From NCBI RefSeq assembly GCF_019799925.1, contig NZ_JABGCG010000002.1, positions 248,001 to 312,000 on the forward strand: a DNA stretch of 64,000 bases, in the 5' to 3' direction. The notes under the pieces are model-generated. The model was given only the letters and a program-made list of their open reading frames with translations, was not told the DNA's origin and did no database searches. Both the position numbers and the translations under genes were made by a program. This document shows positions 35,901-43,957 of this stretch, piece by piece (the stretch's first letter is position 1; each line of letters starts with the position of its first letter). Source of the stretch: Blastococcus sp. CPCC 205250 (GTDB taxonomy: Bacteria; Actinomycetota; Actinomycetes; Mycobacteriales; Geodermatophilaceae).

Positions 35901-37923
35901 GGACGGCGTCGGTGAACCGCTCGGGCAGCGAGCCGGCGAACGGCAGCTCGCCCCCGGGCGCGGCGAGGCCGAAGTCGTAGATCCACGCCTGCGGCGAGCC
36001 GATGCGGTCGATCTCGTAGGGCCGCTCGTCGACGACGTCGACGCCCATGTGCTGCAGCACGGGGAGGATGTCGGACAGCAGCAGCCGCTCCCCCACCCGG
36101 TACACCGACAGCCGGGCCTCGCCGCCGTCGCGCGGGCGGCGCAGCCGCAGCCCCAGCTCGCCCGGGGCCAGCCCGTCGAGCCGGGCGAGGTCGTCCACGG
36201 CGGTGGCCGCGGGGAAGTCCTCCTGGTAGGCCGCCGGGAAGGCGTCGGCGACCCGGGACAGCAGCCGCTCGGCGTCGGCGCCGTGCCGCTCCCGCAGGGC
36301 GTCGGTGAGGTCGTCGGTCCAGCTGCGGGCGGCGGCGTCGAGCTCGGTCTGCAGCTCCGCGACGTCGACGTCGGGCAGCGCCGTGCGGCCGTCCCGCGCC
36401 ACCGGCGGGCGGACGACGAAGTGCAGCCGGGCCAGCACCGACTCGGTGACCCGTGCCGTGTACTCGATCCCGCTGCCGCCGAGGCGCGCCAGCAGCAGCT
36501 GCTGCATGCGGGTGCGGACCTCGGTCGTGTAGCGGTCCCGCGGCAGGTAGACCAGCGCCGACCAGAACCGCCCCAGTGGGTCCCGGCGCAGGAACAGGCG
36601 GGTCTGCCGGCGCTCCTGCAGCTGCAGCACGCCCAGGGCGACGGGGAGCAGCTCGTCGGCGCCCACCTGCAGCAGCTCGTCGCGCGGATGGGTCTCCAGC
36701 AGGTCCACCAGCTCCTTGCCGGTGTGGCTGTCCTCCGGCACACCGGCCCGCGCGACCACCTGCGCCACCCGCCGGCGGACCACCGGCGCGTCGCGCACGC
36801 TCGTCGCGTACGCCGCGGTCGACCACAGCCCGGCCAGGCGGTGCTGGCGCGGCGCGCCGTCGTCGCCGGACAGCGTGACGGCGACGACGTCCAGCCAGGC
36901 GCGGCGGTGCACGGTGGCGCGCGCATCGGCCTTGGTCACGGTGAGCAGGGCGGCGCCGTCGACCGCGCCGGACTCCGGCGGGGCGCCGGACGCCGGGTCG
37001 CTGCGGAGCATCCCCAGACCGGTGCCCGGCACGGGGCGGCCCGTGGGCAGCGCCACGTCGCGGGCGCCGAGGAAGACGAAGTGGCCGTCGGCCAGCCAGC
37101 GCAGCAGCGCGGCGGCCTCGGCCGGGTCCTGCGCCGGGTCGTCGGCGGGGTCGTCGGCGGGGTCGTCGCCCGGTGCCCCGGCCGCGCCGTCCGCGGCCAG
37201 TGCGTCCAGTCGGTCGGCCAGCGCCAGCGCGCGGGCACGCATCCGGTCGGCGTCCTCGTCGACGGCCCGGACGTCGGCCAGCACCGTGCGCAGGCCCTCG
37301 ACGAGGTCGTCGCGCGCCTCGTCGTCCAGCGGGCCGTCGAGGACGACGGCCATCCAGGACTCGACGAGCGCGTCGGGCCCGCACTCCGTGGGGTCCGCGC
37401 TGTCGCACAGGGCGCCGATCCGCCCGGCGGTGTCGCGCCGGACCACCAGGACGGGGTGGACGACGTGCTCGAGCCGGAACCCCTGCCGGACCACCTCGGC
37501 GGTCACGGAGTCGACGAGGAACGGCATGTCGTCGGTGACGACGAGGACGACCGAACGGCTGCGGTCGCCCTGCTCGCGCCGGGTGACCTCGACCGTCGCC
37601 GAGCCCGGCGGGCGGACGGCGGCCACGCGCAGGTGGTCCAGCGCCAGCGCGGCCAGCCCGGCGGGGTCGTGCCGCACGACCTCGGCGGCCGGCTCGCTCC
37701 AGTAGTAGCGGCGGAACAGGCCGGGCAGGTCCGCCACCGTGCAGCCGGGAGGCAGCGCGGGGCCGGAGGCGGGCACCTCCCGGGCCGCGGCCTCCAGCAG
37801 CCGGCTCTTCGCGGTGCGGGCGGCCTCGAGGGCCGCCAGGTCCGACGAGGCGGCTCCGTCGGCGGGCGGGGGATCGGGCTGCTGCTGGGCGGCCTCGGCG
37901 ACGCTGCCGGTGGTGCGGGCCAT
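32977..37923 (-). CDS. gdh: NAD-specific glutamate dehydrogenase, large GDH-180 class
   Basis: 1648 residues, the length of the GDH-180 family (about 1600). The N-terminal region has ACT-like domains ([21 protein letters not shown]), the core has [69 protein letters not shown] and [45 protein letters not shown], all characteristic. It converts glutamate to 2-oxoglutarate with NAD. A short Asp/Pro tandem ([15 protein letters not shown]) is inserted near residue 255. TAGCGT lies exactly 6 nt before the ATG, indicating a leaderless message. Confidence 0.93.
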   Translation of the reverse strand: [1648 protein letters not shown]

Positions 37924-37972
37924 GGCTCGACGCTAGTCCCGCCGGGGCCCGGCGGCCCGCCGACGCGACGCG

Positions 37973-38341
37973 TCAGTCACGGTCGAGCAGCTGGTCGGCG
38001 AGCCAGCCGCCGACGGCCAGCAGCAGACCGCCCAGCACGGCGCTGCCGAAGCCGTCGACGGTCAGCCGGTCGGTCACGGCCGCGGTGATCCCGAGCAGTG
38101 CCGCGTTGATCACCAGCAGGAACAGCCCGAGGGTCAGCAGCACGAACGGCAGCCCGATCAGCCGCAGGATCGGTCCGACGATCGCGTTGACGACCGCGAA
38201 GACCAGCGCGATCCACAGCCACGTGCCGAACTCCCCGAGCGGGCCGTCGGGGTTGGGCAGCACCTCGACGCCGTCGAGCAGGTAGGCGACGCCGTAGAAG
38301 ACGCCGGCCATGAGCACGACCTTGAGCGCGAACTTGATCAC
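37973..38341 (-). CDS. Phage-holin-4-like actinobacterial membrane protein (PF04020 type)
   Basis: 122 residues with four hydrophobic segments: IKFALKVVLMAGVFYGVAYLL, LWIALVFAVVNAIVGPILRLI, LPFVLLTLGLFLLVINAALL and AVLGGLLLAVGGWLADQLL. The VNAIVGPILR and TLGLFLLVINA motifs define the family called phage holin 4_2, which is chromosomal and widely distributed, with no proven lysis role. TAGCGT ends 6 nt before the GTG at 38341, the same spacing as gdh. It is not part of a prophage here. Confidence 0.85.
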   Translation of the reverse strand: MIKFALKVVLMAGVFYGVAYLLDGVEVLPNPDGPLGEFGTWLWIALVFAVVNAIVGPILRLIGLPFVLLTLGLFLLVINAALLGITAAVTDRLTVDGFGSAVLGGLLLAVGGWLADQLLDRD

Positions 38342-38388
38342 GCGGCGACGCTAACGGTGCGCGCGGGTCCGGTGGGGGATCTGACCCC

Positions 38389-38428
38389 GTCTGCGGGTGT
38401 CTAGCGTCGGCCCTAGAGACGCGCAGAC
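38389..38428. repeat. 40-nt imperfect palindrome, copy 2 of 2
   Basis: Ends GTCTG/CAGAC and inner TCTAG/CTAGA are conserved with 23733-23772, including one compensatory change (position 6 and 35: G-C there, C-G here). Here it is between two divergent genes, where a terminator is not expected. The surrounding 38342-38699 gap holds this element, a 22-nt direct repeat and a promoter; I see no gene in it. Confidence 0.65.
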
Positions 38429-38498
38429 GCCGCTCGACGGTCGGCCGCGCGCCCTCCGCCGCCCTCGGGCCGGGGCTGGAGGCCGGGAGCCGGGGCCC

Positions 38499-38548
38499 GG
38501 GCCGGGGCGATCGCCGTCGTAGGTCAGGGCCGGGGCGATCGCCGTCGT
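38499..38548. repeat. 22-nt direct repeat, two copies
   Basis: GGGCCGGGGCGATCGCCGTC plus GT occurs at 38499-38520 and 38527-38548, identical, with a 6-nt spacer; each contains the palindrome GCGATCGC. It lies upstream of the cassette promoter. Confidence 0.7.
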
Positions 38549-38595
38549 CGGCGCGTGGATGCGTAGGGGATCCCCGTACCGCTGCCGGCGATGCG

Positions 38596-38638
38596 GGTAG
38601 TGCGTACGGTGCCCGCGCCGGTGCCCGCTCCCTAGCGT
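38596..38638 (+). promoter_or_regulatory. Cassette promoter P1: conserved box plus TAGCGT
   Basis: Box GGTAGTGCGTACGGTGCC (38596-38613); its TACGGT begins 28 bp before the TAGCGT -10 (38633-38638). Matches P2 (43260) and P3 (48512) in sequence and spacing. ATG of the lipoprotein remnant is at 38700. Confidence 0.65.
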
Positions 38639-38699
38639 CGTCCTCGTCCTGATGAGGCCGGCACGACAGTCGGCCACCCACCGCCTGGAGCCACCGACG

Positions 38700-39194
38700 A
38701 TGTCCAGCGCCACCCCCTTGCCCACCACCGCCCGGGCCCCGCGCCCGTCCGTCCGCCGCCCCGCGTCCCGTGTCGCGGGCGTCCTCGCCGCAGCGGGTCC
38801 GGCCCTCACCCTCGCTGCCTGCGGGAGCAGTGAGCCCGACCCGGCGGACGAGCCCGCCGCCGACGCCTCCGGCCCCTTCGGGGCCTCCGGGGCCGGGGAG
38901 GAGGCCGGCGCGGAGTCCGGGGACCGGCTCGGGGACGAGACCGGTCCGGCGAGGACGCCGGGTCGGAGGCGGCCGGCGAGCGGCTCGCCGTCGGCGACTG
39001 CATCGACGGGCTCCCGGCCGGTGCGGAGGACCTCGGCATGGAGCACGGCGTGGAGCACGGCGTGGAGCACGGCGTCCTCTGCCACGCCCGCGGAGGACCG
39101 GGTCCCGGCCACGGGGTTCCGCGCCCCGACCGCCGGAGCCCTCCTGACGGCAGCGGGCGGGGTGGCGGTCCTCCTGCCATCCCCGCTGGGCTGA
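38700..39194 (+). pseudogene. Decayed Septum_form-type lipoprotein (cassette copy 1)
   Basis: The ATG frame gives a lipoprotein signal (VLAAAGPALTLAACGSS) and an acidic linker up to about residue 75, then turns into an Arg/Ser-rich run unlike coding sequence. The neighbouring frame from about 38945 instead reads AGERLAVGDCIDGLPAGAEDL, matching the Septum_form core of the intact paralogue at 43358 (VQVGECAGSMPDG). So at least one frameshift occurred near 38930-38960. The region also holds a 12-bp tandem repeat (three GAGCACGGCGTG units at about 39040). The C-terminal domain of the paralogue is missing. A sequencing error cannot be excluded. Confidence 0.65.
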
Positions 39195-39244
39195 CCGGGC
39201 AGGCCCGACCCGTCATGGGTACCGGGGCCGGGATCGCCCGCACC

Positions 39245-40399
39245 ATGGTGGGGTCGGCCGCCTGGGACGTCCGGGACGTCCCCGACGCCCGCCGGCGGCG
39301 GCCCGACGTCGACCTGTCCGCCTGGGCGGCCGCCCGCGGGCTGGGGTTCCACGGCAGCGCCAACGCCAGCGGGTGGGCCGCCGCGCTGCCGGGGGAACCG
39401 GAACTGCAGTTCAACGTGGTCCGGGGGACCAGCCCCGGCGGCAACGACGTCTGCCTGTGGCACTGCCGGCACGCCCTCCCCGTGGTGTGGGGACCGGGCG
39501 GCCCGACGCTCGACGACGAGGCGCTCCACGACCTGCGCCTGCACCCACCGCCGCAGCGCCACGAGGGCGCGTCGACCGGGCACGTCGGTCTCCCCTGCAC
39601 CACGGCGGGCGTGGCGGTGCCGCAGGCGGCGCTCCTCCCCCCGTTCACCGTCACCCTGCGCGACGGGCTGCGGAGCCAGGCATCCGAGCAGGCCCCCGAG
39701 CCGGCGGCCGCGCTGCTGGACGGCCCCCTCGGCCGGCTCCTGCGCATCGGCTCCCGGCATGTGGTCTTCGAGCTGTCGTACCGGTTCGGGGTGCTCCTGC
39801 TGCGCCGCAACGGCTACGCCGACCGGGCCGGCATGGACGAGCTCCTGTCCATGCTCGACGCCGGCGCGCAGGCCCTCTGCGTGGCGGCCGCCCCCCGGCA
39901 CGTCCCTGCTCCGTTCGACACCGAGCTCCCCCCGGTGGTCTGGCCCCCGACGGAGTCCGCCGTGCACCGGTCGTGGCCCCCCTCGCCCCTGCTCGAGGAG
40001 GTGCACCGGCTGGCCTGGCGCCACCGCATGCAGCTGGAGGACCCCCGGCACCTCCACCGGGCCCTCCCCACGCTCCCGGTCCCCGGGACGGCGTGGGCGG
40101 TCCTCCGCGGCCGGCTGCCGACGATCGGCCCGCTCGCCCGCATCGCGATGCACACCGAGGCGCCGCTGCCCGACGGCATCGGCCGCACGGCGCTGCTGCT
40201 GGACGCGGGAGCCGCCCCGGGGACGCCGCCCGGGGGGACGCAGCTGCTGGGGTCGGCGGTACCGATGCGCTACGCCGTCGTGGACCGGGTCTTCGCCGTC
40301 TGGGTCACCCGCACCGGTGCCGGTGGCCTGGGGTCCGTCGCCACCCTCCTCACGGCGGGGAGCGCGCTCGCCCGCCGGCTGGGGGTCCCGGTCGACTGA
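39245..40399 (+). CDS. Unrecognised protein, cassette copy 1 (paralogue of 44681-45691)
   Basis: 384 residues, no membrane segment or signal peptide. I do not recognise the family. It aligns along most of its length with the protein at 44681: SANASGWAAALPGEPELQFNVVRG versus SGNASGYTSVLPGDPERQFDVARG, DVCLW, VPQAALLPPF/VPEAALLPPF, WPPSPLLEEVHRL, HRALPTLPVPGTAWAVLRG, HTEAPLP and ARRLGVPVD. It has about 45 extra residues after DVCLWHC. Start is uncertain: ATG 39245 aligns best with the paralogue; ATG 39215 is upstream. The reading frame is open throughout, unlike its two cassette partners. Confidence 0.7.
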   Translation: MVGSAAWDVRDVPDARRRRPDVDLSAWAAARGLGFHGSANASGWAAALPGEPELQFNVVRGTSPGGNDVCLWHCRHALPVVWGPGGPTLDDEALHDLRLHPPPQRHEGASTGHVGLPCTTAGVAVPQAALLPPFTVTLRDGLRSQASEQAPEPAAALLDGPLGRLLRIGSRHVVFELSYRFGVLLLRRNGYADRAGMDELLSMLDAGAQALCVAAAPRHVPAPFDTELPPVVWPPTESAVHRSWPPSPLLEEVHRLAWRHRMQLEDPRHLHRALPTLPVPGTAWAVLRGRLPTIGPLARIAMHTEAPLPDGIGRTALLLDAGAAPGTPPGGTQLLGSAVPMRYAVVDRVFAVWVTRTGAGGLGSVATLLTAGSALARRLGVPVD

Positions 40400-40486
40400 C
40401 CCGAGCGGGTCCGGCCGTGCCCGGGCGCGCCCGGGGGCCCTAGGCTCCCCGGGGCGTCCGGGTCGGCGGGTCGGAGAGGGGTGGCG

Positions 40487-43200
40487 GTGAGCGCTGCTTC
40501 CCGCCTCGGCGGCGCGCTCCCTCCCCGACCCGAGTGGGTGGTCCGCCCGCGTCCGGAGGTCGTCGCCCGGGCGCTGGCCGAGCTCGCGCGCCCCGGGCTG
40601 GTCGGGATCGCCGTCACCGGGGAGGCCGGCTCGGGCAAGACCACCCTCGCCGCCCAGGTGGGTGCGGAGTCCGGGCCGGGACACCCCGTGCTGCTCGTCC
40701 GCGGCACCGCCCTGACGGCCGATCACCCCTACGGCGCGCTGGCGCCCTACCTGGACGACCTGCCCGACGACCGCGGCGACGGCGGGGGACCGCTGGACCC
40801 CCTCGTCGCCACGCGCGCCCTGCTGAACCGGCTGCGCCGGCTGGGGAGGGAGTCCGTCCCCCTGGTCGTGGTCGACAACCTCGGCCAGGTCGACGACCAC
40901 AGCGCCTCCGTGCTGGCCGCGCTCGCCGGGTCCGGTGCGCTGCGCCTGCTGGTGGTCGCCGACGACGTGACGTCGGGCCCCGACGCGGTCGTCGACCTCT
41001 GGCGCGACGGGCTGCTCGGTGCGGTCGTGGTCCCCGAGTGGACCGCCGAGGAGGTCGACGCCGCCGTGACCGCCTACCTCGGCGGCCCGGTGAGCGCCTC
41101 GCTGCGCCGGCACCTGCACCGCTCCAGCGACGGCAACCCGATGCTGCTGCGCCACCTGCTGGAGCACGGCGTGCTCAGCGGCGGCCTGGTGCGCTCGGCC
41201 GAGACCTGGACCCTCGACGCCTTCCGCTGGTCCAGCCCGGAGGTCAGCGGGCTGCTCAGCGCGCCGCTCGCGCGGTGGAACGCGGCCCAGCGACAGGTGC
41301 TCGAACTGGTGGCGCTGACCGACGGCGTGCCCCTCCCGGCCGTCGAGCGGATCCTGCCCGACGACGAGCTGCAGACCCTCGAGCGGGCCGGGATGGTGGT
41401 GGTCGACGCGGCCCGGGGCTGGGCCGGGGGCCCGCCGACGGTCCGGCTGGGCAGCCCGGCCCTCGCCCGGGCGATCAGCCAGCAGGTCCCCTGGTCCCGC
41501 CGCCGCGCCGTCCTGCAGACCGCCCTGTCCCTCGGCGTCGGCACCGGCGACCCCACGGCGCGCCAGGAGCTGGCCCTGGCCGAGCTCGTCCTGGACACCG
41601 GCGCCGTCCTCGACCCCGCGCTGGCCGTACGGGCGGCGCGCACGGCGCTGGCGCACCACGACGCGCCGCTGGCCCTGCGGCTGGCCACCGCGGTGCCCGA
41701 CGGCGAGCACGGGGTGCCCGCGACGGTGCTGCGCTCGCAGGCGCTGCGCTCGCTCGGCCTGGTGGACGACGCCGTCGCCGCGCTGGAGGACCTGCGGAGC
41801 CGGCGGTGGACCACCATGTCCCCGGCCGAGCGCGTCGCGTGGGCGGTGGAGCGGGCGGACACGGTGCGCTTCGCACCGTCGGCCGCACGGCTGGCGGCCC
41901 TGGACGTGCTGGCCTCCGTCCGCGCCGCCGCGCCGGACGAGGACGGCGATCCCGAGGGCATGCTGGACGTCGCCTGGGCCGGGCTGGCCTTCTCCGGTGC
42001 CCACTACGCGGAGATGGTCGACCGGCTCACCCCGATCCACGCCGCCGGCCCCGGCCCGGGGTGGCGCGGTGGTCGATCTGCAGTTCGATCCTCGGCACCG
42101 CGCTGGCCGCCCTCGGGCGCCAGGAGGACGCGATGGCCATGGAGGAGGCGGTGGAGGAGTTCTGGCGACGGGGCGAGCTCCCCCCGGAGCTGGCCGTCGT
42201 CACTGCGGCGGCGCACTTCGCCCTGATGACGTGCGGGTACTGGACGCGGATCCTCGAGCCGGGACAGCGGCAGGGTGCGCAGGACCCCTACCAGGACCCC
42301 CGCAACGGCAGCACCACCGACCTGGGCGTCGGCCTGGTCCACCTGCTCCGCGGCGACGGGCACCGGGCCCGCCCCCTGCTCCGGTCGGCGCTGGACCAGG
42401 CGCTGCTGGCAGATCCCTTCCGGACCGAGGGGCAGGTCCGCGCCGCCCTCGCCTGGGCGGAGGCGCTGACCGGGGACCCCGACGCCGCCCGGGCCGAGCT
42501 CGCCCGGTACGCCCCCACGACCGGCATCGACTACGACGGCCCGATCGCCGCCCAGCACAGCCTGCACGGCGCGCTGCTCGCGCTCGGGGAGGACGTGGTC
42601 GAGGAGGTGGTCGCCCGGGGCCGCGTCCTGCTGGAGCGGGGCCACCTGGGCAACGCCGCGGTGGTGCTGTCCCAGGCCGCCCGGCACGGCTCACCGGCAG
42701 CGGTGGACCTCATCCGGGCGATGCCCATGGACCAGCCGGGGCCGTGGATGCGCGCCGCCCGCGACCACGCCGAGGGCGTCGCCACGGGCGACGCGGCACT
42801 GCTCGTGCGGACGGCGCAGACCCTGCTCGCCGACGGCGACCTCGGCTTCGCCGCCGACGCCGCGACCGCCGCACTCGCCGTGCCCGGCGCACCGAAGGAC
42901 GTCGTCCGGGCCGCCACCCGCATCCAGCAGGCCGCCCGCCGGGGGAGCGCTCCGTCCGCCGCAGCCAGGGACGGTGCGGCCGCACCGGGGCTGCTCACCC
43001 GGCGGGAGGAGGAGGTGGCGGCCCGCGCCTCGGCAGGGCGCTCGAACGCCCGCATCGCCGCTGAGCTCCACCTCTCCGTGCGCACCGTGGAGGGCTATCT
43101 GCAGTCGGCCTTCGGCAAGCTCGGCATCAACAGCCGCACGGAGCTGGCCGCCGCCCTGGAGAAGGCCGGGACCGGTACCGGCACGGCTGCGACCGAGTAG
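40487..43200 (+). pseudogene. LAL-type LuxR regulator with a one-base frameshift (cassette copy 1)
   Basis: The first frame encodes an N-terminal ATPase (Walker A GEAGSGKTTLAAQ) and runs without a stop to about 42055. There the G run at 42058-42061 is one base short relative to the paralogue, and coding continues in the next frame (VARWSICSSILGTALAALGRQEDAM) through the C-terminal LuxR helix-turn-helix (LTRREEEVAARASAGRSNARIAAELHLSVRTVEGYL) to 43200. Adding one base gives 904 residues, against 905 for the intact copy at 45779. GTG start has GGAGAGG upstream. Either a recent pseudogene or an assembly error; the two halves would be truncated proteins. Confidence 0.85.
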
Positions 43201-43259
43201 GGCGGCAGATCGCCGTAGCGCGACGCCGTACCCCTCCGTGGCTGCACACCGTAGGAGCC

Positions 43260-43302
43260 GGTAGTCGCTACGGTGCCCACCCCTCCGGCCCGTTCCTAGC
43301 GT
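43260..43302 (+). promoter_or_regulatory. Cassette promoter P2: conserved box plus TAGCGT
   Basis: Box GGTAGTCGCTACGGTGCC (43260-43277); its TACGGT begins exactly 28 bp before TAGCGT (43297-43302), as in P1. Drives the intact lipoprotein gene (ATG 43358). Remaining sequence in 43201-43357 shows no gene. Confidence 0.7.
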
Positions 43303-43357
43303 CGAACTCGTCAGGAACGGCCGGGATCCCCGGCCACGTCGACCGGAGGAGCCCCCC

Positions 43358-43957
43358 ATGTCCACCACCACCCGCACCCGCCGGACCGGACCGGTCCGTC
43401 GCAGCGCGACCCTCGTCCTCCCCGCCCTCGCGGGCGCCCTGCTGCTCACCGCCTGCGGCGGCTCCGATCCCGCAGCCGACGCCGCTGCCGACGTGGCGTC
43501 CGACGTCGAGGAGCTCACCGAGGCCGGCGTCGACCCCGACGTCATCGCGGCGCTGGAGGAGGCTGCGACCGGGCCGATGCCCGGCGACGGGCCGGTGGCC
43601 GACCCCGTCCAGGTCGGGGAGTGCGCCGGCTCGATGCCCGACGGCGTGATGGCCGCGGCGGTCCCCGCCGTCGACTGCGCCGAGCCGCACCGCACGGAGG
43701 TCTACGCCTCCGTGCCGCTCGACGCCCTGGGGTCCGACTTCCCCGGTGCGGACGCCGTGTACGACGCCGCGAGCCAGATCTGCAAGGACGCCTTCGAGGA
43801 GTACGTGGGGATCCCGTGGACGGAGTCGGAGCTCTGGTACCGCGTCCTGAGCCCCACCCCGGAGAGCTGGGCCGACGGGGACCACACCGCCCTGTGCCTG
43901 GCCTTCGCGGCCGACGGCGACCAGCACACCGGGTCCGTCCGGGGCACGGCCCGGTGA
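43358..43957 (+). CDS. Septum_form-domain lipoprotein (cassette copy 2)
   Basis: 199 residues. Basic N-terminus and hydrophobic core lead to lipobox LLLTAC; the mature protein starts with a Gly/Asp/Ala linker. The core VQVGECAGSMPDG ... VPAVDCAEPHRTEVYASVPL matches the Septum_form family of actinobacterial envelope proteins, with four cysteines probably in two disulfides (GEC, DC, IC, LC). It should be lipid-anchored and face outside. GACCGGAGGAG provides a strong ribosome binding site. Its stop overlaps the next gene (GTGA). Function in the family is not established despite its name. Confidence 0.8.
   Translation: MSTTTRTRRTGPVRRSATLVLPALAGALLLTACGGSDPAADAAADVASDVEELTEAGVDPDVIAALEEAATGPMPGDGPVADPVQVGECAGSMPDGVMAAAVPAVDCAEPHRTEVYASVPLDALGSDFPGADAVYDAASQICKDAFEEYVGIPWTESELWYRVLSPTPESWADGDHTALCLAFAADGDQHTGSVRGTAR

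Noticed and set aside
32230-38088. Very long open frame antisense to the glutamate dehydrogenase gene (over 1900 codons)
   Set aside because: It is a shadow of a high-GC coding strand; composition is His/Gln/Arg/Gly-rich with no domains, while the minus strand encodes a full GDH-180.
37973-38341. Holin-like gene as a sign of a prophage
   Set aside because: The PF04020-type family is common on actinobacterial chromosomes and no phage structural, integrase or lysis genes are nearby.
39037-39075. Tandem GAGCACGGCGTG units (three) as a possible CRISPR or VNTR
   Set aside because: Only three short units without spacers, inside a decayed coding region.
39100-39194. Sortase-like sorting signal (VPATGF plus hydrophobic tail) at the end of the copy-1 lipoprotein frame
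   Set aside because: The frame is broken upstream, there is no basic tail, the paralogue has no such end, and the protein already has a lipobox.
38351-42040. Long minus-strand frame across the cassette (over 1200 codons)
   Set aside because: No domain, low-complexity Gly/Arg/Gln, opposite to clearly coding LuxR and paralogue genes on the plus strand.
40487-43200. Programmed frameshift in the copy-1 LuxR gene
   Set aside because: The short G run has no downstream stimulatory structure that I can see and the intact paralogue does not use one.
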